This document shows positions 23,010 to 28,715 of a DNA stretch of 64,000 nt, piece by piece (position 1 is the stretch's first letter; the number at the start of each line of letters is the position of its first letter). Below the pieces are notes generated by a model. The model was not told the origin of the DNA, searched no databases, and saw nothing but the letters and a program-made list of their open reading frames with translations. Origin of the DNA: an uncultured Bacteroidota bacterium. GTDB lineage: Bacteria; Bacteroidota; Bacteroidia; Chitinophagales; Chitinophagaceae. The translations under genes and the position numbers were made by a program. Location of the stretch: assembly GCA_903912435.1 (NCBI GenBank), contig CAIWHI010000271.1, forward strand, positions 1-64,000, in the 5' to 3' direction.

Positions 23010-23361
23010 GAGGCTCCCCGCGTTGTATAAATAACACTTTATGCTTGATCGGTTTATAAAAATCAAGCATTGTAGGAAGACTAGACTCCGGATCGCACAC
23101 ACCGCAATAAAACGCATCAATTGCGGCATAACCTTTCTCTGGCCAAGTATGTACGGAGATATGGCTTTCTGCCAAGACAACCACGCCGGTGTAGCCATGA
23201 CCATCTCCAAAGTGATGCCACCTCTGTGTGAGGACAGTTGCACCAGCATCTTTGGCTGCTTCAACGAACATCTCTGCGGCAGCATCCATGCTCCAAAATG
23301 GAAATGAGGCGACTTCGCCCCACAGATCTAAGATCAAGTGCTTACCAAGAGGCTTGTTCAT
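23002..23361 (-). CDS. speD: S-adenosylmethionine decarboxylase proenzyme
   Basis: A 119-residue SpeD of the bacterial pyruvoyl type, which supplies decarboxylated AdoMet for spermidine. The self-cleavage site is E65-S66 in AESHISVHTWPEKGYAAIDA; His71 and Cys86 fit the family. speD is known in T4-like cyanophages and could raise polyamines for DNA packaging. Its last 8 bases overlap the end of the plus-strand HNH gene. A late-like GATAAATA is at 23395-23402. Confidence 0.92.
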   Translation of the reverse strand: MNKPLGKHLILDLWGEVASFPFWSMDAAAEMFVEAAKDAGATVLTQRWHHFGDGHGYTGVVVLAESHISVHTWPEKGYAAIDAFYCGVCDPESSLPTMLDFYKPIKHKVLFIQRGEPLI

Positions 23362-23405
23362 TTCATTAGGAATCCTATAACATTTTTTGATGTGTTATTT
23401 ATCGA

Positions 23406-23497
23406 TGGCGGAAGAGGAGGGATTCGAACCCTCGGTACCCCTTACAGGGTACGACAAATTAGCAATCTGCTACCATAAGCCTCTCGGTCACCCTTCC
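23406..23497 (-). tRNA. tRNA-Ser (GCU)
   Basis: A type II tRNA with acceptor GGAAGGG/CCTCTTCC region, anticodon loop TTGCTAA, T arm GAGGG-TTCGAAT-CCCTC and an encoded GCCA end. Confidence 0.9.
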
Positions 23498-23499
23498 AA

Positions 23500-23661
23500 T
23501 TATTTTACATTAATTCCATTAGATTTTAAATATCTCACCAGAGCTCGCATATATGTTGTTTCCATAATAGCATGACATTTATTTTTTGTTTTAGCCACAT
23601 AGCATTGTCCTGATGGACAACAAATAGTTTTAGCAAGTTCTTTCAAAGATAATTCAATCAT
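23500..23661 (-). CDS. Small Cys-containing protein
   Basis: A 53-residue protein from the ATG at 23661: MIELSLKELAKTICCPSGQC, then ETTYMRALVRYLKSNGINVK. Four cysteines in the first half could bind metal. It lies between tRNA-Ser and tRNA-Ile on the same strand. Function unknown. Confidence 0.5.
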   Translation of the reverse strand: MIELSLKELAKTICCPSGQCYVAKTKNKCHAIMETTYMRALVRYLKSNGINVK

Positions 23662-23784
23662 AACATATTCCCTAAGGTGGATTATGATAAATAATAATGT
23701 AGCACGGAATCCGTTTTCACACTTTCCAGGGTTTATCAATGTCGAAGGAGAAGTGATTGTCAGACATTGAACGTGCTACACAAA

Positions 23785-23855
23785 CTGTTCCTACAGGTAT
23801 CGATCCTGTGTCTTTCGATTATCAACCGAATGCTCTTCCATTGAGCTAAGGAACC
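23785..23855 (-). tRNA. tRNA-Ile (GAU)
   Basis: D arm GCTC/GAGC, anticodon arm TTCGG-TTGATAA-TCGAA and T arm ACAGG-ATCGATA-CCTGT are clear. The acceptor pairs at 6 of 7 positions (G1-A72 mismatch). CCA is not encoded. Confidence 0.8.
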
Positions 23856-23879
23856 ATAGTTTCCGATCAAATGAAATAA

Positions 23880-24030
23880 CCCTGGGTAACTAGTATCCAG
23901 CGCCGTTATTTCGTATGTGGCAGGTGCGGTATCTGCCCTTAAACGGGTTGCCCATGCTCCTTTTGAGGATGATCAGTCCTCCCATAATGCTCGTCAGCAT
24001 CACAGCTTTACTTACCACAATCTAGTATAT
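23880..24030 (-). ncRNA. Candidate structured RNA in the tRNA cluster
   Basis: No convincing gene is here (a 36-codon frame exists). The minus strand has successive hairpins: ATGCT-GACG-AGCAT, GAGGA-CTGATCA-TCCTC and GGCAG...CTGCC, then CTAGTTACCC. A CTAGTTACCCGG motif recurs near 27850. T4 makes two stable non-tRNA RNAs from its tRNA cluster, so a similar role is possible. Confidence 0.3.
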
Positions 24031-24039
24031 TTTAAAATA

Positions 24040-24114
24040 TGGTGGACCTCCGGGGAGTCGAACCCCGAATTTCGCCGTGCAAAGGCGACGTGTTCCCGCT
24101 AGCACTAGAGGCCC
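24040..24114 (-). tRNA. tRNA-Ala (UGC)
   Basis: Acceptor GGGCCTC/GAGGTCC, anticodon arm TCGCC-TTTGCAC-GGCGA, T arm CGGGG-TTCGACT-CCCCG, ACCA end encoded. Confidence 0.93.
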
Positions 24115-24121
24115 ATGTTAT

Positions 24122-24194
24122 GCGCATGGAGGGACTTGAACCCCCAGAACCTGGTTTCTAAGACCAGTATGTTTACCAATTTCATCACACGCGC
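24122..24194 (-). tRNA. tRNA-Leu (UAG)
   Basis: Acceptor GCGCGTG/CATGCGC, anticodon arm CTGGT-CTTAGAA-ACCAG, T arm GGGGG-TTCAAGT-CCCTC. The variable arm is short for Leu; CCA is not encoded. Confidence 0.85.
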
Positions 24195-24197
24195 TTA

Positions 24198-24240
24198 TTT
24201 ATTACTCTATCTTTATACCATCTTTCTGGTATAGTGTCAA
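24198..24240 (-). promoter_or_regulatory. Sigma70-like promoter in the tRNA cluster
   Basis: TTGACA (24235-24240), 17 bases, TATAAA (24212-24217). The 43-bp block is almost repeated at 25338-25380. It would transcribe tRNA-Leu, tRNA-Ala and genes to their left. Confidence 0.75.
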
Positions 24241-24273
24241 TCTTTTTTATCTTCTTATTTAAGATGCTTATAA

Positions 24274-24351
24274 GCGCCTGACAGGATTCGAACCTGCATT
24301 CTCAATCCAGTTACCTCACTCACCGTTCGTAGCAGCGGGGGTTACAGGCGC
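24274..24351 (-). pseudogene. Decayed tRNA-Leu (GAG-like)
   Basis: The acceptor GCGCCTG/CAGGCGC (7 of 7) and T arm GCAGG-TTCGAAT-CCTGT are perfect, and the 3' half resembles tRNA-Leu. The D and anticodon arms do not fold. Its 5' half also encodes the last residues of the 84-residue protein, which probably explains the loss. Confidence 0.55.
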
Positions 24352-24570
24352 ATCAGCTTTTAATTCTTGAAGCGTTTTCTTTTTGAAATGCTTCCTTGGA
24401 TTGCCACACATTAAGCATGAACAGAACTTCATGTTGTCTACATATTTGCCAGGTGGTTGTTGCTGCAACCCCCATTTGCATAACATTTGTGTGACTTTGA
24501 CTTTCTTTCGTGCTCTATTTATACGACGATGTGCTCTTTTAGTTTCTTTAAAGTTTTCGTCGTCGTACAT
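24316..24570 (-). CDS. Small basic Cys protein, unknown
   Basis: An 84-residue protein: ETKRAHRRINRARKKVK then MKFCSCLMCGNPRKHFKKK. The CSCLMCGNPRK motif is seen in small phage and bacterial proteins and may bind zinc. The C-terminal APVTPAATNGE is read from the 5' half of a decayed tRNA, so the gene has grown into it or been capped by it. Confidence 0.6.
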   Translation of the reverse strand: MYDDENFKETKRAHRRINRARKKVKVTQMLCKWGLQQQPPGKYVDNMKFCSCLMCGNPRKHFKKKTLQELKADAPVTPAATNGE

Positions 24571-24586
24571 GTTGGTCCTTTATGGA

Positions 24587-24661
24587 TGGAGCTGGCAGAC
24601 GGGATCGAACCGACGACAACTTCGTTGGCAACGAAGAACTCTACCGCTGAGTTATGCCAGC
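24587..24661 (-). tRNA. tRNA-Gly (GCC)
   Basis: Acceptor GCTGGCA/TGCCAGC, anticodon arm CTTCG-TTGCCAA-CGAAG, TCCA end encoded. Confidence 0.93.
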
Positions 24662-24668
24662 ATTAACT

Positions 24669-25232
24669 TTAAACTACTTGCCAGTTCAAATTCGAATTGA
24701 AGAAGACCAAACCGGTAGTCCTAATATAGCGCTCGGCCATAGTAGAAGCTTGACGCAGCTTATTGGTAGTATTCAAATCGAATAGGAACCCATACATTGC
24801 AAAAGTGTGAAACCAATATTCTGCATTCTGCAGATTCACATGATGATGACCAGGTTGTCCTGGTAGACCATGAGTTACCACGACACGCTTGCACTTAAGG
24901 AATGCATCCATATAGTTAGAGATATATCGCTGCTCTACATGTTCGAGGAACTCAACAGACCAACCCATATCATAAATCCTATTAGGAATAGGAGCCGGAC
25001 CGGTCGTAAAATCGTGGATAATACAAGGAAAGCTCCTCTTGACTGTAAAGTCACCATCCACACCTTGAGCATCTAGGCCTTTAGATATCGCCAGATCTAC
25101 CATTCCGCCGGGACCACATCCTACATCTAGGTAGGACTTAACGCCAAAATTCTCAATCATTAAAGAAAGAGCGCCATCATCAATATGCGTCTCATTTTGG
25201 TGGCCACCCAGATGGGCAGGTAAAACTGTCAT
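24669..25232 (-). CDS. Class I SAM methyltransferase-like protein
   Basis: A 187-residue protein with the AdoMet-binding motif SYLDVGCGPGGMVDLAISKG (about residues 33-52), an acidic turn GVDGDF and motif IV-like MGWSVEFLEHVE. The substrate is unknown: small molecule, sugar, or nucleic acid. It stands alone between tRNA-Gly and tRNA-Gln. Confidence 0.75.
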   Translation of the reverse strand: MTVLPAHLGGHQNETHIDDGALSLMIENFGVKSYLDVGCGPGGMVDLAISKGLDAQGVDGDFTVKRSFPCIIHDFTTGPAPIPNRIYDMGWSVEFLEHVEQRYISNYMDAFLKCKRVVVTHGLPGQPGHHHVNLQNAEYWFHTFAMYGFLFDLNTTNKLRQASTMAERYIRTTGLVFFNSNLNWQVV

Positions 25233-25255
25233 ACTATATTCCTTTGTTTATAAAA

Positions 25256-25332
25256 TGGTAGCCGCCCTAGGGATCGAACCCAGAACCTTGGGAGTCAGAG
25301 TCCCACGCTCTAGCCAGTTGAGCTAGACGGCT
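25256..25332 (-). tRNA. tRNA-Gln (CUG)
   Basis: Acceptor AGCCGTC/GGCGGCT, anticodon arm TGGGA-CTCTGAC-TCCCA, T arm CTGGG-TTCGATC-CCTAG, ACCA encoded. Confidence 0.9.
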
Positions 25333-25337
25333 ATAGA

Positions 25338-25380
25338 TTTATTACTCTACCTTTATACCATCCTTCTGGTATAGTGTAAA
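25338..25380 (-). promoter_or_regulatory. Sigma70-like promoter (copy)
   Basis: TTTACA, 17 bases, TATAAA; a near-identical copy of 24198-24240, in front of tRNA-Gln(CUG). Confidence 0.7.
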
Positions 25381-25390
25381 ATATATCGTT

Positions 25391-25442
25391 CCTTCGATTA
25401 TATAACCAGTCTTATTGACATTGCTGTTTATATAATCGAAGG
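25391..25442 (-). repeat. Orphan 15-bp inverted repeat, endonuclease-leader type
   Basis: CCTTCGATTATATAA and TTATATAATCGAAGG are perfect arms around 22 bases. Loop and inner stem resemble the hairpin before the GIY-YIG gene at 28576-28624 (shared core TATAAAYAGYAATG and CAATAARACT). No endonuclease gene follows it here. Confidence 0.6.
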
Positions 25443-25449
25443 CTCTGTG

Positions 25450-25522
25450 TACCCGGTGACGGGATTGAACCGCCGACAATCTCGGTGTAAACGAGGCGCT
25501 ACTGCCGCTGAGCTAACCGGGC
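25450..25522 (-). tRNA. tRNA-Val (UAC)
   Basis: Acceptor GCCCGGT/ACCGGGT, anticodon arm CCTCG-TTTACAC-CGAGA. CCA is not encoded. Confidence 0.9.
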
Positions 25523-25526
25523 ATAA

Positions 25527-25604
25527 TGGTCTGCGCGGAGAGATTTGAACTCCCGTTATTCTAGTACCCAAAACTAGTGCCATACCAGGCTAGGCGACGC
25601 GCAG
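25527..25604 (-). tRNA. tRNA-Pro (UGG)
   Basis: Acceptor CTGCGCG/CGCGCAG, anticodon arm CTAGT-TTTGGGT-ACTAG, T arm GGGAG-TTCAAAT-CTCTC, ACCA encoded. Its first 15 bases are also the end of the upstream GIY-YIG gene. Confidence 0.9.
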
Positions 25605-26195
25605 ATTATATTTTTCTATGAATCTTCTAACTTGTGTATGTGAAACATTCCACATTTTAGAAATCCTAGATATTTTTCCTCTTGTATCTGGCAACAATTT
25701 CCATTGTTCGATACGTTTATTAATTTCTACTTTATCTAAAAGCATTGCATTATTTTCTGATATTTTATTTTTTGATTCTGAACTATGAGACTTTCCTCTG
25801 AAACCACACGTTGGGTGTTTTTGTCCCCATTCGCCAAATTCTCTTTTCTTTTTCATCTCAATAGAATGAAGTTTTCTCTTCTCTTCATTCCATCGTAAAC
25901 CTTCTTTGTTTATATAATCCCAACCACCTTCGCCACCAATCTTAAGATTGTATGTGTTAACATTTTCCACCCAAGATTTATCTACAAAGATAGCTTCTTG
26001 TATAAACATTTCTTCTACAGAATCGCATTCTTTGATTATTTTTCTTTCAAAGTTTTCAAAACCATATTTCGCGATTGCTTTCTTTAATAATCTACCACTA
26101 CCAATATATTTGTCTTGTAGAGAGTCACATATATGAGCTCCACGGTATTTTTTACCGTTTACCTTATTGGTAGTTTCATAGATTATATAATGCAT
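25590..26195 (-). CDS. GIY-YIG homing endonuclease
   Basis: A 201-residue protein with the catalytic module HYIIYETTNKVNGKKYRGAH, DKYIGSGRLLKKAIAKYG and NLKIGGEGGWDYIN, then a NUMOD3-like GFRGKSHSSESKNKISE and a helix-turn-helix (ISKMWNVSHTQVRRFI). The last residues (NLRVA and stop) are read from the 5' end of tRNA-Pro. A tRNA-Pro 5' half remains upstream, so this gene invaded a tRNA-Pro locus. Confidence 0.9.
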   Translation of the reverse strand: MHYIIYETTNKVNGKKYRGAHICDSLQDKYIGSGRLLKKAIAKYGFENFERKIIKECDSVEEMFIQEAIFVDKSWVENVNTYNLKIGGEGGWDYINKEGLRWNEEKRKLHSIEMKKKREFGEWGQKHPTCGFRGKSHSSESKNKISENNAMLLDKVEINKRIEQWKLLPDTRGKISRISKMWNVSHTQVRRFIEKYNLRVA

Positions 26196-26216
26196 TTAGA
26201 ACCTCCGTTTCATATT

Positions 26217-26224
26217 TATTTATA
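26217..26224 (-). promoter_or_regulatory. T4-type late promoter TATAAATA
   Basis: An exact late octamer, 21 bases upstream of the GIY-YIG start at 26195, inside a small CGTTT/AAACG hairpin that ends at the GGAGG ribosome site. Confidence 0.6.
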
Positions 26225-26234
26225 AAACGTTAGT

Positions 26235-26275
26235 TCTTACCAGCCACGCTACCAGACTGCGCTAATCTCCGATTA
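26235..26275 (-). pseudogene. tRNA-Pro 5' half
   Basis: CGGAGATTAGCGCAGTCTGG, then TAGCGTGGCTGG, is the acceptor strand, D arm and anticodon-stem 5' side of a tRNA-Pro. It stops at the anticodon and runs into the leader of the GIY-YIG gene. Confidence 0.6.
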
Positions 26276-26277
26276 TT

Positions 26278-26354
26278 GGTGCCGAAAGTAGGACTTGAAC
26301 CTACGACCCTTCGCGTATGAAGCAGGCGCTCTAAACCAGGCTGAGCTACACACG
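26278..26354 (-). tRNA. Chimeric tRNA-Met-like (CAU)
   Basis: D arm GCTC/GAGC and T arm GTAGG-TTCAAGT-CCTAC with an ACCA end are good, and the loop TTCATAC gives CAU. The acceptor (CCGTGTG vs TTTCGGC) and the outer anticodon stem do not pair, as if two tRNAs were joined at the anticodon loop. Confidence 0.45.
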
Positions 26355-26361
26355 GTAGAAA

Positions 26362-26445
26362 TGGCGGAGGTACAAGGAATCGAACCCTCAACCTTGCGGT
26401 GGCGCGGTTTTCAAGACCGCTTGAGCACCTTGCTCGCATACCTCC
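26362..26445 (-). tRNA. tRNA-Ser (UGA)
   Basis: A type II tRNA: acceptor GGAGGTA/TACCTCC, anticodon arm GCGGT-CTTGAAA-ACCGC, encoded GCCA. One T-stem mismatch. Confidence 0.88.
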
Positions 26446-26477
26446 TATTACGTGTAAACCACTCGGTCACTCTTCCA
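26446..26477 (-). pseudogene. tRNA-Ser 5' fragment
   Basis: GGAAGAGTGACCGAGTGGTT resembles the first 20 bases of tRNA-Ser(GCU) and ends where the intact tRNA-Ser(UGA) begins. Confidence 0.5.
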
Positions 26478-26480
26478 AAT

Positions 26481-26556
26481 TGGGGTGAATAACGGGTAAC
26501 GCTCCCGTCTAGATGGTTTCACAGACCACCGCTATGACCACATCAGCTAAAGTTGC
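26481..26556 (-). pseudogene. tRNA-His duplicate with foreign 5' half
   Basis: Bases 26481-26531 are identical to 26656-26706 (the 3' half of tRNA-His including anticodon loop CTGTGAA and T arm). The 5' half differs and its acceptor strand GCAACTT does not pair with ATTCACC. Confidence 0.6.
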
Positions 26557-26558
26557 GT

Positions 26559-26649
26559 TGGTACCTCTGCCGGGAGTCGAACCCAGATTGACCAATTATC
26601 TGTTGCTACGGGATATAAATCCGCTGTTTTACCGTTAAACTACAGAGGT
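26559..26649 (-). tRNA. tRNA with long variable region, apparent anticodon UAU
   Basis: Acceptor ACCTCTG/CAGAGGT, D arm GTTT/AAAC, T arm CTGGG-TTCGACT-CCCGG, ACCA encoded. The anticodon loop TTTATAT gives UAU (Ile) with one stem mismatch. About 21 bases lie between anticodon and T arm, unlike normal Ile tRNA. Confidence 0.6.
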
Positions 26650-26655
26650 ATTGTT

Positions 26656-26731
26656 TGGGGTGAATAACGGGTAACGCTCCCGTCTAGATGGTTTCACAGA
26701 CCACCGTCTACACTTGCTGACTCTACTCACC
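26656..26731 (-). tRNA. tRNA-His (GUG)
   Basis: Acceptor GGTGAGT/ATTCACC, anticodon arm TGGT-CTGTGAA-ACCA, T arm ACGGG-AGCGTTA-CCCGT, CCA encoded. Confidence 0.85.
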
Positions 26732-26888
26732 ATAAACTTGAGGATGAATTTCACATCCATGTAGACGTTGTGTCCTCTGCCTAGGATCTCACCTAGACTC
26801 TTCGATAAGTCCTTTACGGACCGGATCAGTATCGACTATCCTTATTTAAAAGGATCGGTCGACTCCCCTCTGACTTTCGTCAGTCGAT

Positions 26889-26978
26889 TTATTTTAGATT
26901 ATTTAGGCGAGCCAATAGGAAAAGCAGCGAAGCAATTCCTCCGACTACTAATCCACCTAAAAACCACACTACTGCCAT
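26889..26978 (-). CDS. 29-residue membrane micropeptide
   Basis: MAVVWFLGGLVVGGIASLLF, then LLARLNNLK: one glycine-rich membrane helix. The ATG overlaps the stop of the outer-membrane protein gene (TAATG), so translation is coupled. Bases 26732-26888 beyond it hold no gene I can support. Confidence 0.55.
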   Translation of the reverse strand: MAVVWFLGGLVVGGIASLLFLLARLNNLK

Positions 26979-27490
26979 TAGAAGCGGTAGTCCACCCCTG
27001 CAGAGAACAGATGCAGCTGCTTATTGCTTGCATTCAAATCTCGCAGAGCACGAACTTCACGATAACGGAAGTCAAGGTCTACCGATTCAGAAAGTCCAAC
27101 TCGTACACCAGCACCGACATTAGCGACCGGAGTAGCAGCTCCACCCTTCAGAGAGCCAAGCTTATCAAAGCCATAACCAGCACCAACCAAGACGTAAGGA
27201 GTTACGGTCGAATTGGGAATACGGTACTGGCCAATGACATTGCCTGTCAGCATATTACCATCGCCATGGGTCTTCCAAGCGTGGTCCACATCTACTTCAG
27301 CGCGGACATAAGAACCAAACTGGTAACCTGCATTGACACCAAGATCGATGCGTGACTTCTCATCAGTTGACGAACCCAAAGATCCGCCGGCATAGAAGCC
27401 AGAACGATCGGCCTTAACTGGATCAGCTGCAAGCGCAGTACCCGTAAGGGCCAAGAAAGCGACAGCAGCCATAAGTGTATTCTTCATCAT
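26978..27490 (-). CDS. Outer-membrane beta-barrel protein
   Basis: A 170-residue protein from the ATG at 27490. A signal peptide ends ALTGTALA/ADPV (cleavage after residue 21). The mature part is a small beta-barrel (SGFYAGGSLGSSTDEK, VGAGYGFDKLGSL) that ends in GVDYRF with the terminal Phe used by the BAM machinery. It resembles Omp25/OmpA-like barrels of alphaproteobacteria. A phage-borne porin-like protein could change the host surface, for example to block superinfection; that is inference. Confidence 0.85.
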   Translation of the reverse strand: MMKNTLMAAVAFLALTGTALAADPVKADRSGFYAGGSLGSSTDEKSRIDLGVNAGYQFGSYVRAEVDVDHAWKTHGDGNMLTGNVIGQYRIPNSTVTPYVLVGAGYGFDKLGSLKGGAATPVANVGAGVRVGLSESVDLDFRYREVRALRDLNASNKQLHLFSAGVDYRF

Positions 27491-27519
27491 TTCATCCTTT
27501 GTTTTGTTTGTAGTCAAAT

Positions 27520-27608
27520 TGGTGAGGTGGGAAGGATTCGAACCTACAATGTTTCTAATGTAACGGGTTTACAGCCCGCCGCCCAACCACCGTCTGAGCA
27601 GCCACCCC
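27520..27608 (-). tRNA. tRNA-Tyr (GUA)
   Basis: A type II tRNA: acceptor GGGGTGG/CCACCTC, anticodon arm GCGGG-CTGTAAA-CCCGT, ACCA encoded. Confidence 0.9.
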
Positions 27609-27619
27609 ATTTATTTAAT

Positions 27620-27691
27620 TGGTCGCTTGGGGTAGAATCGAACTACCAGCTACCGGCTTATGAGACCAGAGCAATAACCATATTCCAAGCG
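27620..27691 (-). tRNA. tRNA-Met (CAU)
   Basis: Acceptor CGCTTGG/CCAAGCG, anticodon arm CTGGT-CTCATAA-GCCGG, T arm GGTAG-TTCGATT-CTACC, ACCA encoded. The D arm is small. Confidence 0.85.
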
Positions 27692-27700
27692 TATAGATAT

Positions 27701-27777
27701 TGGAGCGGATAGTCGGATTCGAACCGACGACGAACAGCTTGGAAGGCTGGCACTCTAAACCACTGAGTTATACCCGC
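27701..27777 (-). tRNA. tRNA-Gly (UCC)
   Basis: Acceptor GCGGGTA/TATCCGC, anticodon loop CTTCCAA, T arm GTCGG-TTCGAAT-CCGAC, TCCA encoded. Confidence 0.92.
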
Positions 27778-27871
27778 AATATATATTGGACTTCACGTTC
27801 TTAGTCCTAATTGTCTAATATTCTTCGACTAAACGACCCATGCATTGCACCGGGTAACTAGATCAAACTTA

Positions 27872-27947
27872 TGGTGCCGGTTGGAGGAATCGAACTCCCG
27901 ACCTTCTCATTACAAGTGAGTTGCTCTACCAACTGAGCTAAACCGGC
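27872..27947 (-). tRNA. tRNA-Thr (UGU)
   Basis: Acceptor GCCGGTT/AACCGGC, anticodon arm CTCA-CTTGTAA-TGAG, ACCA encoded. Its first base is the last base of the upstream GIY-YIG stop codon. Confidence 0.93.
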
Positions 27948-28570
27948 TAATTTCTACCTTTATAATAACCTAATTCAATAAATTTGTCAAGCTCTTCTTT
28001 TTTAATTTTTTTATTTTCTTGACCATTAGTAATCCAACAAGTCCCATATTGAGAATTCTTTTCACCAGTCTGATGCTTATGATTTTTTATTTTATTGATA
28101 GTATTAATACTGTGTTTTTTGCCAAGAAATGTTCCAGGTTTACCTTTTTGTGATTCTGATATTTTTTTTCGTATATTATCAGCATATCCAGGTATTTCTA
28201 TTTTATTTTTCTCTTGTGTTTGCCGCCCTCTTTTTAAATCATCTTTCACGTTAGATGTTTTGCCGTTCATACCATATATATTTTTACCTGAACGATTGAT
28301 ATATCCAAATCCACCTTTACCACCATCACAAAGATTGTAACTCTCTTCGGATAATACAACAAGTTCTTTTTCTTTAGCTATCATTTTTTCTTCATTATCA
28401 AATACATGAAGTATTTCTTTGGTAAAGTTTTGAATATTATACTTCTTAATAGCTCGTTTAATAAGCTTACCAGAGCCCATATAACCGTCTTCTAAATTTT
28501 CTGTTTTGTGCATTCCAATATAAAATTTATTGTTAATTTTATTAGTAATTTTATAGATTGTATATAACAC
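27947..28570 (-). CDS. GIY-YIG homing endonuclease
   Basis: A 207-residue protein with a GTG start. LYTIYKITNKINNKFYIGMH and the later GYMGSGKLIKRAIKKY, NLCDGGKGGFGYIN form the catalytic module; RKKISESQKGKPGTFLGKKH is a NUMOD3-like DNA-binding repeat. The stop TAG ends on the first base of tRNA-Thr. A hairpin holding a late promoter hides the ribosome site in long transcripts. Confidence 0.9.
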   Translation of the reverse strand: MLYTIYKITNKINNKFYIGMHKTENLEDGYMGSGKLIKRAIKKYNIQNFTKEILHVFDNEEKMIAKEKELVVLSEESYNLCDGGKGGFGYINRSGKNIYGMNGKTSNVKDDLKRGRQTQEKNKIEIPGYADNIRKKISESQKGKPGTFLGKKHSINTINKIKNHKHQTGEKNSQYGTCWITNGQENKKIKKEELDKFIELGYYKGRN

Positions 28571-28575
28571 GCTGC

Positions 28576-28624
28576 CCCCGTTTGTATAATAGTTTTATTG
28601 TCATTACTATTTATACAAACGGGG
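28576..28624 (-). promoter_or_regulatory. Late promoter inside RBS-sequestering hairpin
   Basis: CCCCGTTTGTATAA(A)TAGT pairs with ACTATTATACAAACGGGG (18 bp, one bulge). TATAAATA (28608-28615) is in the 5' arm; the GGGG ribosome site is in the 3' arm, just before the GTG at 28570. Early read-through RNA should be silent and late RNA translatable, as for I-TevI. Confidence 0.7.
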
Positions 28625-28632
28625 CGCTTATG

Positions 28633-28706
28633 CTCCTAGAGTAGGACTCGAACCAACCTGATGAACAGATTAACAGTCTGCTGACCCACCTTGGGTCCGT
28701 CTCGGA
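28633..28706 (-). tRNA. tRNA-Asn (GUU), repaired or chimeric
   Basis: D stem GACC/GGTC and anticodon arm CAGA-CTGTTAA-TCTG are good; the acceptor TCCGAGA/TCTAGGA has one mismatch. The 3' strand TCTAGGA would pair perfectly with the tRNA-Asn 5' half left at 29411-29449. Confidence 0.75.
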
Positions 28707-28715
28707 ATAAAATTA

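Noticed and set aside
23917..24102. Plus-strand frames crossing tRNA genes
   Set aside because: They read complementary to tRNAs, have no ribosome site and carry tRNA-derived peptide patterns.
26732..26888. Extra tRNA downstream of the micropeptide
   Set aside because: A CTAGG...CCTAG stem exists but neither acceptor nor anticodon arm fits.
26768..27355. Large plus-strand frame over the outer-membrane gene
   Set aside because: It is the shadow of the minus-strand barrel gene, has no ribosome site and would read through promoter-free tRNA spacer.
27778..27871. Extra tRNA between tRNA-Gly and tRNA-Thr
   Set aside because: No T arm or acceptor pairing could be found; it shares only a CTAGTTACCC motif with 23880-24030.
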